From: Armigeres subalbatus
Lineage: Eukaryota; Arthropoda; Insecta; Diptera; Culicidae
DNA: 64,000 nucleotides
NCBI RefSeq assembly: GCF_024139115.2
Contig: NC_085139.1
Coordinates: 10,325,533 to 10,389,532, forward strand
Direction of reading: 5' to 3'
The notes under the pieces were generated by a model. The model made no database searches, had not been told where the DNA came from, and worked only from the letters and a program-made list of their open reading frames with translations. Position numbers and translations under genes: made by a program. This document shows positions 1-10,141 of the stretch, piece by piece (positions within the stretch are counted from its first letter, which is position 1; every line of letters starts with the position of its first letter).

Positions 1-957
1 CACAAGTTTCTAACACTTTTTTTCGATACTTATCAAGAGACTCTAACACCGATTTTCGATTTTACCGCGACGGACTATTTAACTGTTCACTTATGTTTTT
101 TTCCAGAAGTTAATTAATTTAAACTTAGATCTCGATTCGTGCACTAGTCACGAGTGTCGAGGTGTCTAAGGGACAACCCTGATTCAATTGGAGTGTTCGG
201 TAGGCCGGCTAGGGAAACCTAGAAAGCGCCGAATTCCAATAAAGGTGCTGCTGAATATTTGGGACTGACCCTGAGCTTGGAACAGCGCACGGTATTTGTA
301 GTCAATCCGAGTTCTGAATTTCATAACGATTTCATGAATTGCATCAGACTGGACTTTGGACCCCACGAAAGGTCCGAGAATCCTTAAATAACGTAATCAT
401 TTTCTTCATCCCACATTTATCTGTTCAGACTATGTGGTTTTAATTTCAACTTCGTAAATATCCTCAATTTTTAGCTTCCATTCATTACTCAACTTTGCAT
501 TCTTTATGGATGCTCCCTAAAGTTCTTTTGCACGAAATGCTTAATCAGCTTATTTGAAAAATCCATAAATTCCGAAACAACTTCCTTTTTATTCCAAATT
601 TTTACAATAGTTATTTAATTTCTTGTCATAAATTAGCTAATTCAGCCTTAATATTGGACTTCCATACTTTACGAAACTTTGCCCCCTTTTTTGGATGTCC
701 CCTTTGAAATTCTCTTGGAAAAATTCTGTTCTCTTTCCACTCTCTAAAATTCTCTTATTTCGAGCACACATTCAAGTGGCTACTTCAATTTACTAATGTA
801 TTAATTCATATATCTTTTGTATAAAATGAGTATCTCTAAGTCCAGCCCCTTTCTTTACACCTAAGCTTGAACATTGCTGTCTCACAGAGTAATGTTCAAC
901 AAGTCCCAAAATGTTTCATAATGCATGATACTACTAAACCAACGGAGTTGTAAAAAC
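1..957. other. AT-rich intergenic, no gene recognised
   Basis: Both strands were read. Only short open frames without recognisable motifs are present and no repeat structure stands out. Confidence 0.5.
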
Positions 958-1040
958 CTTCCTTAAAATCTGTATTCGAACCCAGCATGGGTTCTTTGTA
1001 AAACAGCGCACCATACCGTTGAGCTATTAACAGCTACCGC
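958..1040 (-). repeat. tRNA-like SINE head remnant
   Basis: The minus strand carries an A-box-like TAGCTCAACGG (complement of 1016-1026) and, about 35 bases downstream, a B-box-like GGTTCGAATAC (complement of 972-982). That is the internal pol III promoter arrangement of tRNA-derived SINEs. The acceptor and anticodon arms do not fold as a working tRNA, so this is more likely a decayed SINE head or tRNA relic than a functional tRNA gene. No (AAG)n tail or target duplication was found. Confidence 0.4.
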
Positions 1041-1969
1041 TTGTATTACTCTTTGATTTTAAGTATACTCTTAAAAATCAATCAATCAATATTTTTCTCT
1101 TTCTTTCAACTGGGCTTTAAATTAAATTCCCCTTTCCCTAAAGAATCATTACCCCTTCGGGTCGGCTCTTCTTTTTCCGAACCACTAAGACCCCAATATC
1201 AATATTTTCTTTCAAGTTTATATTGGTAAGAACAAAATCATATTCTCTCTGTTTTTCATACTGGGCTACAAACCCCTTTAGATCAATACACCTTTATACG
1301 TGTATGTAGATTCAATGAAGACTCTTATTGTCTCTATCATTTTGGCTAAGTTATTATTCCGCGCTCCTCACCCAAACAAATTCTTGCCTTAGTGTCCTAT
1401 ACATATGCGCCAGAGCATCATCATCAATGACGATCGCGGCTATGCACCGCTATATCGTACAATGTCCAATATGTGAGCACGTTTGAACATGTCAATCCAC
1501 CGCGCTCCAGTTAAGTAAATCTGACTAAGCTGTTTTCGACGGTTTCGCCAAACCGTGATAAGGGTATGCGATATTTCACATAACTTTTAAATTGATGAAA
1601 AGTAAATTAACCCAACAATTCCTACATGCAACATTTTTAATTTATGTTGATTGCTTAAATTACTTTGCGTTGAGTAATTGAATATGTTCTGCCTTGTTTT
1701 TACAATACCTCACTGCCTTCAGTATTTAAAATTGTTTTAGGAAGGTGTCGGCACATAAGGCTGTGCATATCCTTCCATCCCATCGAGTTGAGCATATATA
1801 GTAGATTATGCTCAATTGTTTGCGCCGGAAAATCCGAGTAAATATATCGGTCAAACGGTCAAAAGTAACATGAATTATACTGTCAATAGTGAATTTATGC
1901 CACATTGACCCTTAATAACGTACTTGTCGTTCCATTACGTTGGGAAAGGTAATGAACGTTTTCCCTGCG
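1041..1969. other. Intergenic, nothing recognised
   Basis: AT-rich sequence with only short uninformative frames. Confidence 0.5.
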
Positions 1970-4900
1970 TACCGTTTTGCTTCGAATTGCCGGACGCTTC
2001 GAAAGCCGGACACTTCAATTGTTATTTGACTTTATTTACCATCTCGTTAAGTATTTCTTGGGTTATCAATGCAGGGAACGATTCTTGGACTTGAAACCAT
2101 TTTAACAAATGTAAGTTTTCCGTGATCTGTGGTAAAAATTTGAAAATTAGAGGTTAAAGTTGAAAGCATGTCATAATCAGCGGTAAATTTCGTTTTTCTT
2201 AGAATGCAGCTTAAGACTCAACATTAGAAAAACTAAGCTCTATTTTCTGTATTCTATCATTTGCAAGGGGTGTTAGTAATTTATTAACATAGTATGATAG
2301 CACTCTTTGTCATGAATTAGAGAAATTGCTTGGGAATTCAAAGCTTCATAATTTTTATTACATTTTCTGTATGTCCGGACTTCGAGGCAAGTATTTACAA
2401 TTGCTTCGATTTCCGGACATGCTGAATTGATGTTAAATAACTGTTTATTAGTTAAGTTAATTGAAATCAAATGATTCGTAATGAGCAATCATAGTAACAA
2501 TTTCATTTGATTTGAGTTGCTACACTCCAAAAGGATCCTTGCTTGCTCTCAACTTATATACTTCTACACATATTGTAAATGATATCACTTTATTAATTGT
2601 ACACAAGTAGCAAAACTTGCCTTCAGTTTCTATTAAAGGTTTTCTTCAAATGTATTTTTTTAACCATTCACATTGTGGTAGAAAAAAAACAAATTCGTAA
2701 AACTAGCTTTTTAACAGAATAAGGCAAAGACAAAGGTGCTGTTTGAACGAGATGGCGCCACAACATTTAAAGTAAAATGAATTTCCTTGTATGGACAAAT
2801 CATCCGTTCTCATCAACTACGCATCGCATCAATATGAAAGCTAGGTCAAAAAGCAACAAATAATTTTTAGATTTTTGTACCCACGACTTGTTTTACAGTT
2901 CTAAACAATAAAAGAGATTTCATTGTACCTCCATACTAAATTCTAGCTTTATACTTTCAATTTCTTCAAGACTGTTCTCCACCTCGTGTGTGTGGAAGAA
3001 ACATTGAAAGCTTGCGATATCGAACAGCAGATGTCACTAGTGTATATGCAATATTACATTGATACAAACACGCAGGAACACCACCTGTCGCCTGATAATG
3101 GAAATATTGCAATTATACCATCAGGTGTAGTGGCTGTTGTTAAAATGTTTTGAAAGGGCCTCAAGCGGAATTTTTGCTAGAATGCAACTGACGACATCCT
3201 ATTGTATAAAAAGACACGTTATAAACGACTCCCGTCAAAAATAAATTTACATTTCTCGGACACGCCCGGATTTATCTATCCGCATGAATTCATTATTTCA
3301 ATCGCTCCTTGCAATCCTTGATTTCTAAAAGCAAACTGAAACGGTTTTCAAAAGACACATAAATACCACTAATTGCAGCTTACCCACGTTGAATTTGAGA
3401 GGTAGTATTGAAGAAAATATTCCAGCGATTTTTTTCAAACGCGTTTCCGAGTGAACTTTCAAATATTATTCCTGCATCAAACTGTTCTCAGTTAAAGCAT
3501 GGAAAGTAAAGAAGGCATAATAGTTTCGGAAGATTGTAAAGAAAAAGAGGAACGCTGAAAAACTTTGGACCAACAAAGATATGGCTCAGGGAAGTACTGC
3601 CGAAGTTTGCAGCAATCGTGACATTCATCTACCAGACACCAGGAAGAAATCCCGAACATCACATGCGTTTCATCGTCGCGACGCTGAGTTAGAGTATCTG
3701 TCGATTTTTAACTTTTTACCGGGACTACACTGAAGCCGAGCAGTGCTGCCTCAAACCGATGCGATGGTAGAGGAAGGAAAGATGGCAAGGAAGTAAGAGA
3801 CGCAAACAGAGGAATTCAATAAGGTACCAGTCAAAACGATTAATGCAAGAGATGGCGTTTTTTCAGTGGTAGTAAAATCGAAATTTCATCACTATAAAAC
3901 TACTAATCAGTGCAAACTAAGTGCATGTGATAATCTTTTCACCTCATACTTCATTCCTTATCACTACTTTCTTCTAAAACACTTCCATTTTCCATAAATT
4001 TGCGAAATACCTTATTTTTCCATACATTTTATCGATTTCCAACTACCATTCTTCCATGAGCTCATGGAGAAAATTGTGAAAATCTCAAAACATAGAGTAG
4101 CGTGTTTAACAAAACAGATAGAAACGCCGGTATCGCCACTCAGTGACGAGTACCGTAAACATGGTGCACGGAAGGTTGTTGTCTACACTTTTTACGGCTG
4201 CTGCACCCTGGAAGTAAATGTCATCGAAGTAAACAGTCGGTCCCTTATTGGTGAGCATGTTCCAGTTATTCTCTATTTCATGTCAATTATGCAAAATTAA
4301 AAACTAAATACGCACAGGGCATCGTTTGCTGCTATTGCCGCGGATATTGTGGGAGTCCCAGGTATCCGGTTCACGCTTTAGTAGGCAGCGGTGGCTCTTC
4401 TCGGCCTTCTACTCCCTGAGTAGTTAGTGTGAATAAGGGCGTCCTTGCAATGTTTTGCTGCACCTGTTGTGAACATCTGGTACATCCCCATTCCCTGCAC
4501 ATTCTGAAGACACCTCCTTGCTTCAGAAGTGTTTCCTTTTTCTAGTACTAGTCTTCATAACAAAAAGGGCATCACAGAGCATGAGATTTGATCAAATTCT
4601 TCGCAGTACTACTTATTCAACACTCCCAGCTGGGTGAGGGATAGAGGATGGCATACACACACTGTATTGAAGAAAATATTTCATTACCCACAGACACGTC
4701 AAATGTCAAAAATCAAAAAAGCGTTCAACTTGAAAGGGAAGAGGGGGAGATTGTATGAAATTATTAGATTCCGAATGTTGTATATTGCTGTTAAATGCTC
4801 CTGCTTGGTTTCAAATGCTGTTTTTTGGTAGTCCTGGTCAATCTCGGAGCAGAAACTTCGGATGGTACACACAACCGGGGGATACCAGATTTCCATACAA

Positions 4901-5287
4901 ATGTGTATAGAAACCTTACCTTACGGATTTATATTAATCGAGAAATATGAATGCTATATCCTAGTTGTCTTTGAACGGATTAAATAGGCTATTTGAGAAT
5001 TAATATAGCCAAACTCGAAGTGTCCGGAAATTCGAAGCAAAATTGTCCGGTATTTGAAGCATCCCTTATACTATGTCCGGATTTCGAAGCAAGCGATGTT
5101 CAATGTTTTCGATTATATTAGCTATTTCGTGCATACAAAATGTCATTTTCAGTACACTACAGCAAATTTGATAAGTTAATCTTGACAGGGTGTGTTATCA
5201 CTCAGTGTCAAGTACTTAATTCCGTTTGAAATATTGAACTGAAAATTCAGCAGTGCTTAGGTGTCCGGACTTCGAGTCAAAACGGTA
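1970..5287. mobile_element. Candidate 3.3 kb TA-flanked inverted-repeat element, or two half MITEs
   Basis: The left end reads TA then CCGTTTTGCTTCGAA and runs into a CCGGAC motif. The right end, reverse complemented, reads TA then CCGTTTTGACTCGAAG followed by TCCGGAC. TA at both edges (1970-1971, 5286-5287) is the Tc1/mariner-type target duplication. Copies of a TTCGAA/CCGGACA motif recur near the ends (about 1982-2010, 2371-2425, 5012-5090, 5250-5275), like subterminal repeats. No transposase frame is visible, so it would be non-autonomous. The alternative is two separate MITEs (about 1970-2430 and 4990-5287) that each lost one end. A third copy of the terminus (TA then CCGTTTTGACTC) stands alone at 51659-51672. 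Confidence 0.4.
4064..4303 (+). pseudogene. Possible CLP1 N-domain-like coding fragment
   Basis: A 78-residue open frame contains GARKVVVYTFYGCCTLEV followed by a hydrophobic segment around VPVILYF. This resembles the N-terminal beta domain of CLP1, the polynucleotide 5'-hydroxyl kinase of tRNA splicing and mRNA 3'-end formation, where a glycine-alanine-lysine-valine strand leads to a phe-thr-x-x-gly-cys turn and later a thr-pro-met-leu-x-tyr strand. The match covers only about 45 residues and is recalled by eye. The P-loop kinase domain is absent from the neighbourhood. A GGTGAG at about 4249-4254 could be a fossil splice donor after the codons for SLIG. It could be an unrelated chance frame, a diverged paralogue exon or a captured gene fragment, since it lies between the inverted ends at 1970 and 5287. 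Confidence 0.25.
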
Positions 5288-5639
5288 CAATAATTGCCAC
5301 TAATAAAATTGAAATATGATGCTCCGTATGTGAATCGCCGGGCGTTGGTGCCTCACCAGTGGCAATGTTTTTGCCCTCTTGTATGTTATATTATTTCGTA
5401 TGCACGATCTTTTATTTTAATTTGTTTTGGATCAGCTGATCGCAAGTAAATGGGTCAGCTGAGTCTGTCTCAAAGTTTTACGCTTTCTTCTATGTTTGGT
5501 TTAAAGATTCCTACGATATATCCCGTGATCTGGTATGAGGAGTGATGAAGGATCTCAAGGCCGTTCAGTTTCAGCCTTCGAAATTTCCAACAATTATACT
5601 CCGAAACATCCGCGGGAGACTCTAGAGTGTTTGTACGGG
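5288..5639. other. Intergenic, nothing recognised
   Basis: No motif-bearing frame or repeat was recognised. The short frame from 5535 is low-complexity sequence running into the adjacent GGAATTTC-type repeat. Confidence 0.45.
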
Positions 5640-6573
5640 AAATTCTTTGAAGTTTTCACAAGAAATTCGCTAGAAAAATCGTTTAACAAGAAATTCTATG
5701 GCTTTAAAAAAATCCGTTTCCAATGGAATTTTATTTGGATTTTTGTTTAGAAATTTTGAAGAATTTTATTGAATTGTTACGGGAGATTCTTATTACTGTC
5801 CCTAAGTAAATTCCCTAATTCTTCGGAAATTCCACGTAAAATTTTGTATAAGACGAAGATTGGCCGAAAACGTCATTTGCCCAAACAGATCATTTGTCCG
5901 AAAATGGCATTTGGCCGAAATGGTCGTTTAGCCGAAAATGTCGTTCGCTGAATAGGTTAATATAACTAACTGGCCAAATGACCCTGGCCAAACATATGTA
6001 AATTGTTCAAAATTTCAACGTGGAAATTTTCTCGAATATGCGTCTAAACTCTTTTGAAATTCCACGGAAATTTCTTCCAAATTTTTACGAGAATTTACTC
6101 ATTATTTGACCTGGAGTAGTTTCGGGATTGCGAGGGAAATTCTTTAGATTTCAACGAGTAATTCTTCGGAATTTTCACTGATAGATCTTCTTAGTTTTTA
6201 ATCGGCAACTCGGCCGTACGAAAATCATATATTTTACACGACTAATCTTTTTTTCCATGTAGGGTGAAAATATGATTCCGGATAATCAAGCCTCCGGATA
6301 ATTGAGCCACCCTGTAGAGCATAATGTGTGATTGAAAGTGTTTGATTGCTTCCCAAGGTGCCTTTTACTATTCGTTGTGATATTTAGTTCTAATTTAAAA
6401 TACATACATATTTTAAATCATAAAAAGTTGTATGCATTTAAATGTCTTGATTGAAGCTCCGTCCAAGGATTTGAGTTTGGTTGTGGCCCAACCAGCGAAT
6501 AGCGACTATATTAAGAGGAATTTCCCGGAGTTTCTGAAGGAGAAATTCTCCAAAAATCTTGAAGAAAGAATAT
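5640..6573. repeat. Degenerate GGAATTTC-type repeat with a GGCCGAA block
   Basis: Loose short-period repetition of GAAATTC/GGAATTT words runs through this stretch. At about 5860-5995 it is interrupted by a second repeat whose unit is close to CATTTGGCCGAAAA. At the right end of that block the unit turns over to GGCCAAATGACC, giving a small foldback. Both repeat types recur elsewhere in the window (31.2, 37.9-39.8, 54.98-55.24 and 58.4-59.3 kb for the first; 17.8-18.6 and 52.8 kb for the second). Confidence 0.6.
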
Positions 6574-6983
6574 ATTCCAACCAGTGTTGGTAAAATCACT
6601 CATAAATCTCAATCAACGAGCGCTCCCGTGCGAACGAAATCGTCTGCGATTTTAAAGGAATGCATCACGCTTGAATTTTTCATGCTAAAACGCATCATTT
6701 CACTCATTTGCCAAAAAATCATTTTGGTTTAAAAACGCATTTGAAATCAATTTGGGGGCAATTTATTGCTTATACATGGAAGAGTGTTTAATATTTTATG
6801 CGACAAACGTCAATTCACCGTTTTTAACGAAGGAGAACAAAAGAAAACCTACGATGATTCAAATGGATGATTCAACTCATCCATGAGTTTTTAGGTGCTG
6901 AGTTGGGTGCGTTTCAACTCACGCTTGATTTGAATCATCCATGAGTTTTGAGATTTTGAGTTTTTACCAACACTGATTCCAAC
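6574..6983. mobile_element. hAT-type MITE with 8 bp target duplication
   Basis: The element occupies 6582-6975 (394 bp). It begins CAGTGTTGGTAAAA and ends TTTTTACCAACACTG, a terminal inverted repeat that extends imperfectly through TCACTCAT/ATGAGT words. It is flanked by a perfect 8 bp duplication, ATTCCAAC, at 6574-6581 and 6976-6983. An 8 bp duplication with CAG..CTG ends is the signature of hAT-superfamily elements. There is no open frame, so it would need a transposase in trans. The perfect duplication indicates a fairly recent insertion into the surrounding GGAATTTC repeat. Confidence 0.85.
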
Positions 6984-9640
6984 CCGAGCAAAGCTTGAGA
7001 CCAAATCGACAACTAATTTTGTTATTGTGAAATCGCTTAATTTTGATAACTCAGATTGATATCCTTTTGGTCGTCTACATCTATAGTAGAAAATTTTTAC
7101 TGTGACATCAAATCGAAAACACTTTCTGCTGTCGATGAAAGCAAATTAAAAACTAATTTTGATGATGGTTTTCGTTAACAAAATAAGCAGCGAATGTAAT
7201 GCTACCACTTTTCAATGACAAAAACTTTATTCTTTTCATTAGTAGGTTTTCGATTATGTTTTCGGATAAAACTGTATAAGTTATCAATGTTTAGACATAA
7301 ACATAGCCATCCGTTGACATGATTTGTGTTTTACTTCTGAAGTATACAAACTATCGCAATATGAAAAGCTCACAATAATTACCTCACCATATTTGTTGCA
7401 GATAAGATGGCACACAACATTATCTTCATCCTCTGCAGATGAGGACAAAGAATTATCGCTATTCTCTTTTGTTTTTTTTTGCATTTTTCAGCGACAATTA
7501 CACTACTTGAAAATAAGTAATCAGTTTGATGTCATTTCATACAATTTAGAAATCCACGGCAAAATAAATCAAAATATGTAATCAATCAGGAATTTTTTTA
7601 TTCCTTTTGTAAAAAGGCTTTCAGCTCTTGGCTGGTTCACCTCTGGGCAGGAAAATTAGAATTTGAAAAGAATTTTTGTATAACTAACTTCCTGAATAAT
7701 TTCTCCAAAATATCTGGGAGAAGAAAAATCACAAAAATAAGAAACAAATCAAAATCCTTTTCATTGCTTTGTTAGATAGCAATGATTTCCGAGATATGCT
7801 GCAATACATCATAAATCGCTATAGCAGAGGAGACGGGACTTTTGTCAAGTGTGTCAATTTACAACAAAATTGGTTAATTGTGCAATACAAAATAACAAAA
7901 AGCGTTAGGAGAAGATGAGAATGTGAGCTTAAACATATTTTCTGCTTCACGGCAATGCTTTAATATTCTAACTTCTTAATTTCTTCCTATACCTTCCAGC
8001 ACATGAGTGAGTTAACTCACTTTAAGGTAACATAACCAAAAACCACCATGGTCTCACGTGACAGGTGCTGATAGCAAAGAGTTAGCAGGTGATTTGTCGA
8101 CAGCAAACTCTTCTAACGTCTGTTACGTGAAACAGGAAATACCCCTCACTACATTGTGGCTATGCACTGTTGCGAGAAGATGCCACTTGGCTCTTCCAAC
8201 GTGAAAATAATTCAGAAGTGTTTGAGTTAATACAACACCGCAGCTTTTAGCAGAACAACATCAACGGCACAGCTCTCACGTGTTTCTATAATTTATGAGC
8301 TCCGAAAGACAAGCCGCACAACCAGGGATGGGTTGTTGGGCCGGGCCCACACCGTGGTATCGTACTTTGTTGTAGGTACGCTCACAGCCGCTTTCCTTAA
8401 TCTTTTGTTTTTCCGCTCGAGGTCCGGGGTTTTCCAAAGCCAGTGCCTGGAAGGGGGAAGTGCTTCGTCATTAACTCCTTGAATTATCATAACTTTTCTC
8501 CGTCGTTTATGACACCTGTTTGGGAGCCTAGAGTTGCTCCCTTCGGGAAGTGTGTTTCATAGCTGCGCGAATACCAAAACCAGCGATAATTCACCGCCTG
8601 AGTGTTATAGTAAATCATCTGTCGGGCGAAATTCCCGAAAAACAGATGATCTCGCTAAAACGCTCCGGAACCTTCCAGGACGACCTTTTACGAGTACTAT
8701 TATTCTTCCCGTCGCTTCATCAAGGTGACATTCAAACTTTTATTCAGTCTGTTTGCGTTCTATTTCTCGCTATCTTTTGTCACTTTTACCGAGAAAAGCA
8801 CATACAAATGCATAACGAAGAGCACAGCCATTTCGGGCTGAACCGCCGAGCCAGGCTATAAGACAACGGGTATTCGTAATAAAACTGACTGTCAAGAGTC
8901 ACTCCGGTTCAAAACTCGTTTGCAATTATAACGTGCCTGACAGCGCACAAATATCTACCTTCCGTCTCCGTGTCGCCCAACCCGTCGGTCGCAGGACCAC
9001 AACCCCCCAAGAGCCATTATGGCAGCATCCGGAAACAATTGCAGTCTGTAGATCGGTCGCTTTTCCGCTCGCAAGGCTCTTGCGGGTGTGAGGCATATTT
9101 GTAAAGCGGGCCAGCTCAACCCATGGTCAATCCATCGCAGCATCGCCATAGTGGAAGGGCGAAAGGTGAGAATCATTAAAAGCGCTCCCACGCGTGAAAT
9201 CATTATAGAAGCTCTTTAATTTATGCTCGCACTTGTTGGAATGGGACCGCGTCGATGCGATGACGACGACGACGACGACGACAACGAGCGGAGTTGGGTG
9301 GAGCTAAGCGCCCGGGATCATTATTGTGCGGAAGGGATTAGGAGTGACATTAATGAGCATCAGTGGGAAGATTAAACGGTCACAATCGCAAGTGTGAATT
9401 TAGATTAGGGTATGCGGCGCTCTGTCATGCTCTTTGCCGTGTAGGTTTGAGAAATGTTCGGTGTGGAAGGTGGGAAGCTAGGCGGGAAGAAACTGTTTGT
9501 GGGCTCGAAAAAATGGACTTGATGTAAATGTGAAAATGACAGCTATTGGTCCAAGTAGGCTTTGTTGAAGCATCAATAACGCAAAAGTTCAAAATGTTCC
9601 TTCAAGAAGATGTGGAGTACCTACCCACTTATAGTAAATA
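6984..9640. other. Intergenic with a short repeat tag and a (GAC)n run
   Basis: No gene was recognised. At about 7612-7645 lies the word AGGCTTTCAGCTCTTG followed by CTGGTTCACCTCTG. It recurs at about 17165-17198 and is therefore a dispersed-repeat fragment. About 8900-9400 is less AT-rich than its surroundings and holds a (GAC)n microsatellite at about 9260-9282. This part could be conserved regulatory DNA, but nothing in the sequence proves it. Confidence 0.45.
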
Positions 9641-9641
9641 A

Positions 9642-10110
9642 TTGATCACAGGCACTTTTTCAATAATAAACAACATTCAGTATCCCATCGGACTAACTTG
9701 TTTTTCATCCATTCGAAATTCTTCGACGATTGATTTGGCTTTAACTGATTCAATTGAGCTGTTCGGTCAATTGGTAACTCATTCTGAAGTCGACTCATAT
9801 CACCTTCATGTTTTTCGAAATCTTAAAAAAGCCATTCATAATCCAATCAGCTCAACTTCTAATTACCATATAGAGCTGATTGGAGGTATCGAAATTTTGA
9901 GATGTGAAGTTATATTCAACTGCGTCATTATTGATAACAATCTTTTGAAACTGATCCGTCTTAACAATGAAAGATTAAAACCTTGCTCAGCACTTTGAGA
10001 GTGCCCATAATTTTAGTCTAGGTCTCTATTCCTATTGAGGTTCAGGTTATGCGGGAATTTGAAAACATTCGCAATCTAAACAATGCTTTCAACATTTAGA
10101 ATAAATATCA
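9642..10110 (+). pseudogene. Juan/Jockey-like LINE ORF2 fragment (endonuclease end)
   Basis: The frame from 9642 reads about NIQYPIGLTCFSSIRNSSTI followed by DLALTDSIELFGQLVTHSEV and a degraded SDHLPV-type motif. This is the C-terminal part of the apurinic-type endonuclease of Jockey-clade LINEs, which nicks target DNA. Downstream words (CCCATAATTTTAGTCTAGG, ATCCAATCA..AGCTGATTGG) also occur at 32.21-32.75 kb, so the two loci belong to one family. Reverse transcriptase is absent. The fragment is cut off at the right, about 30 bp before the 23 bp repeat array, and carries internal indels. Confidence 0.7.
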
Positions 10111-10141
10111 TTAACTTGGATGCATGTTACTAGAAATTTAC

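Noticed and set aside
958..1040. Functional tRNA gene
   Set aside because: A- and B-box-like words are present but the acceptor and anticodon stems do not form.
8293..8861. Frames around 8.3-8.9 kb as small genes
   Set aside because: No domain, splice signal or repeat support; composition similar to surrounding non-coding DNA.
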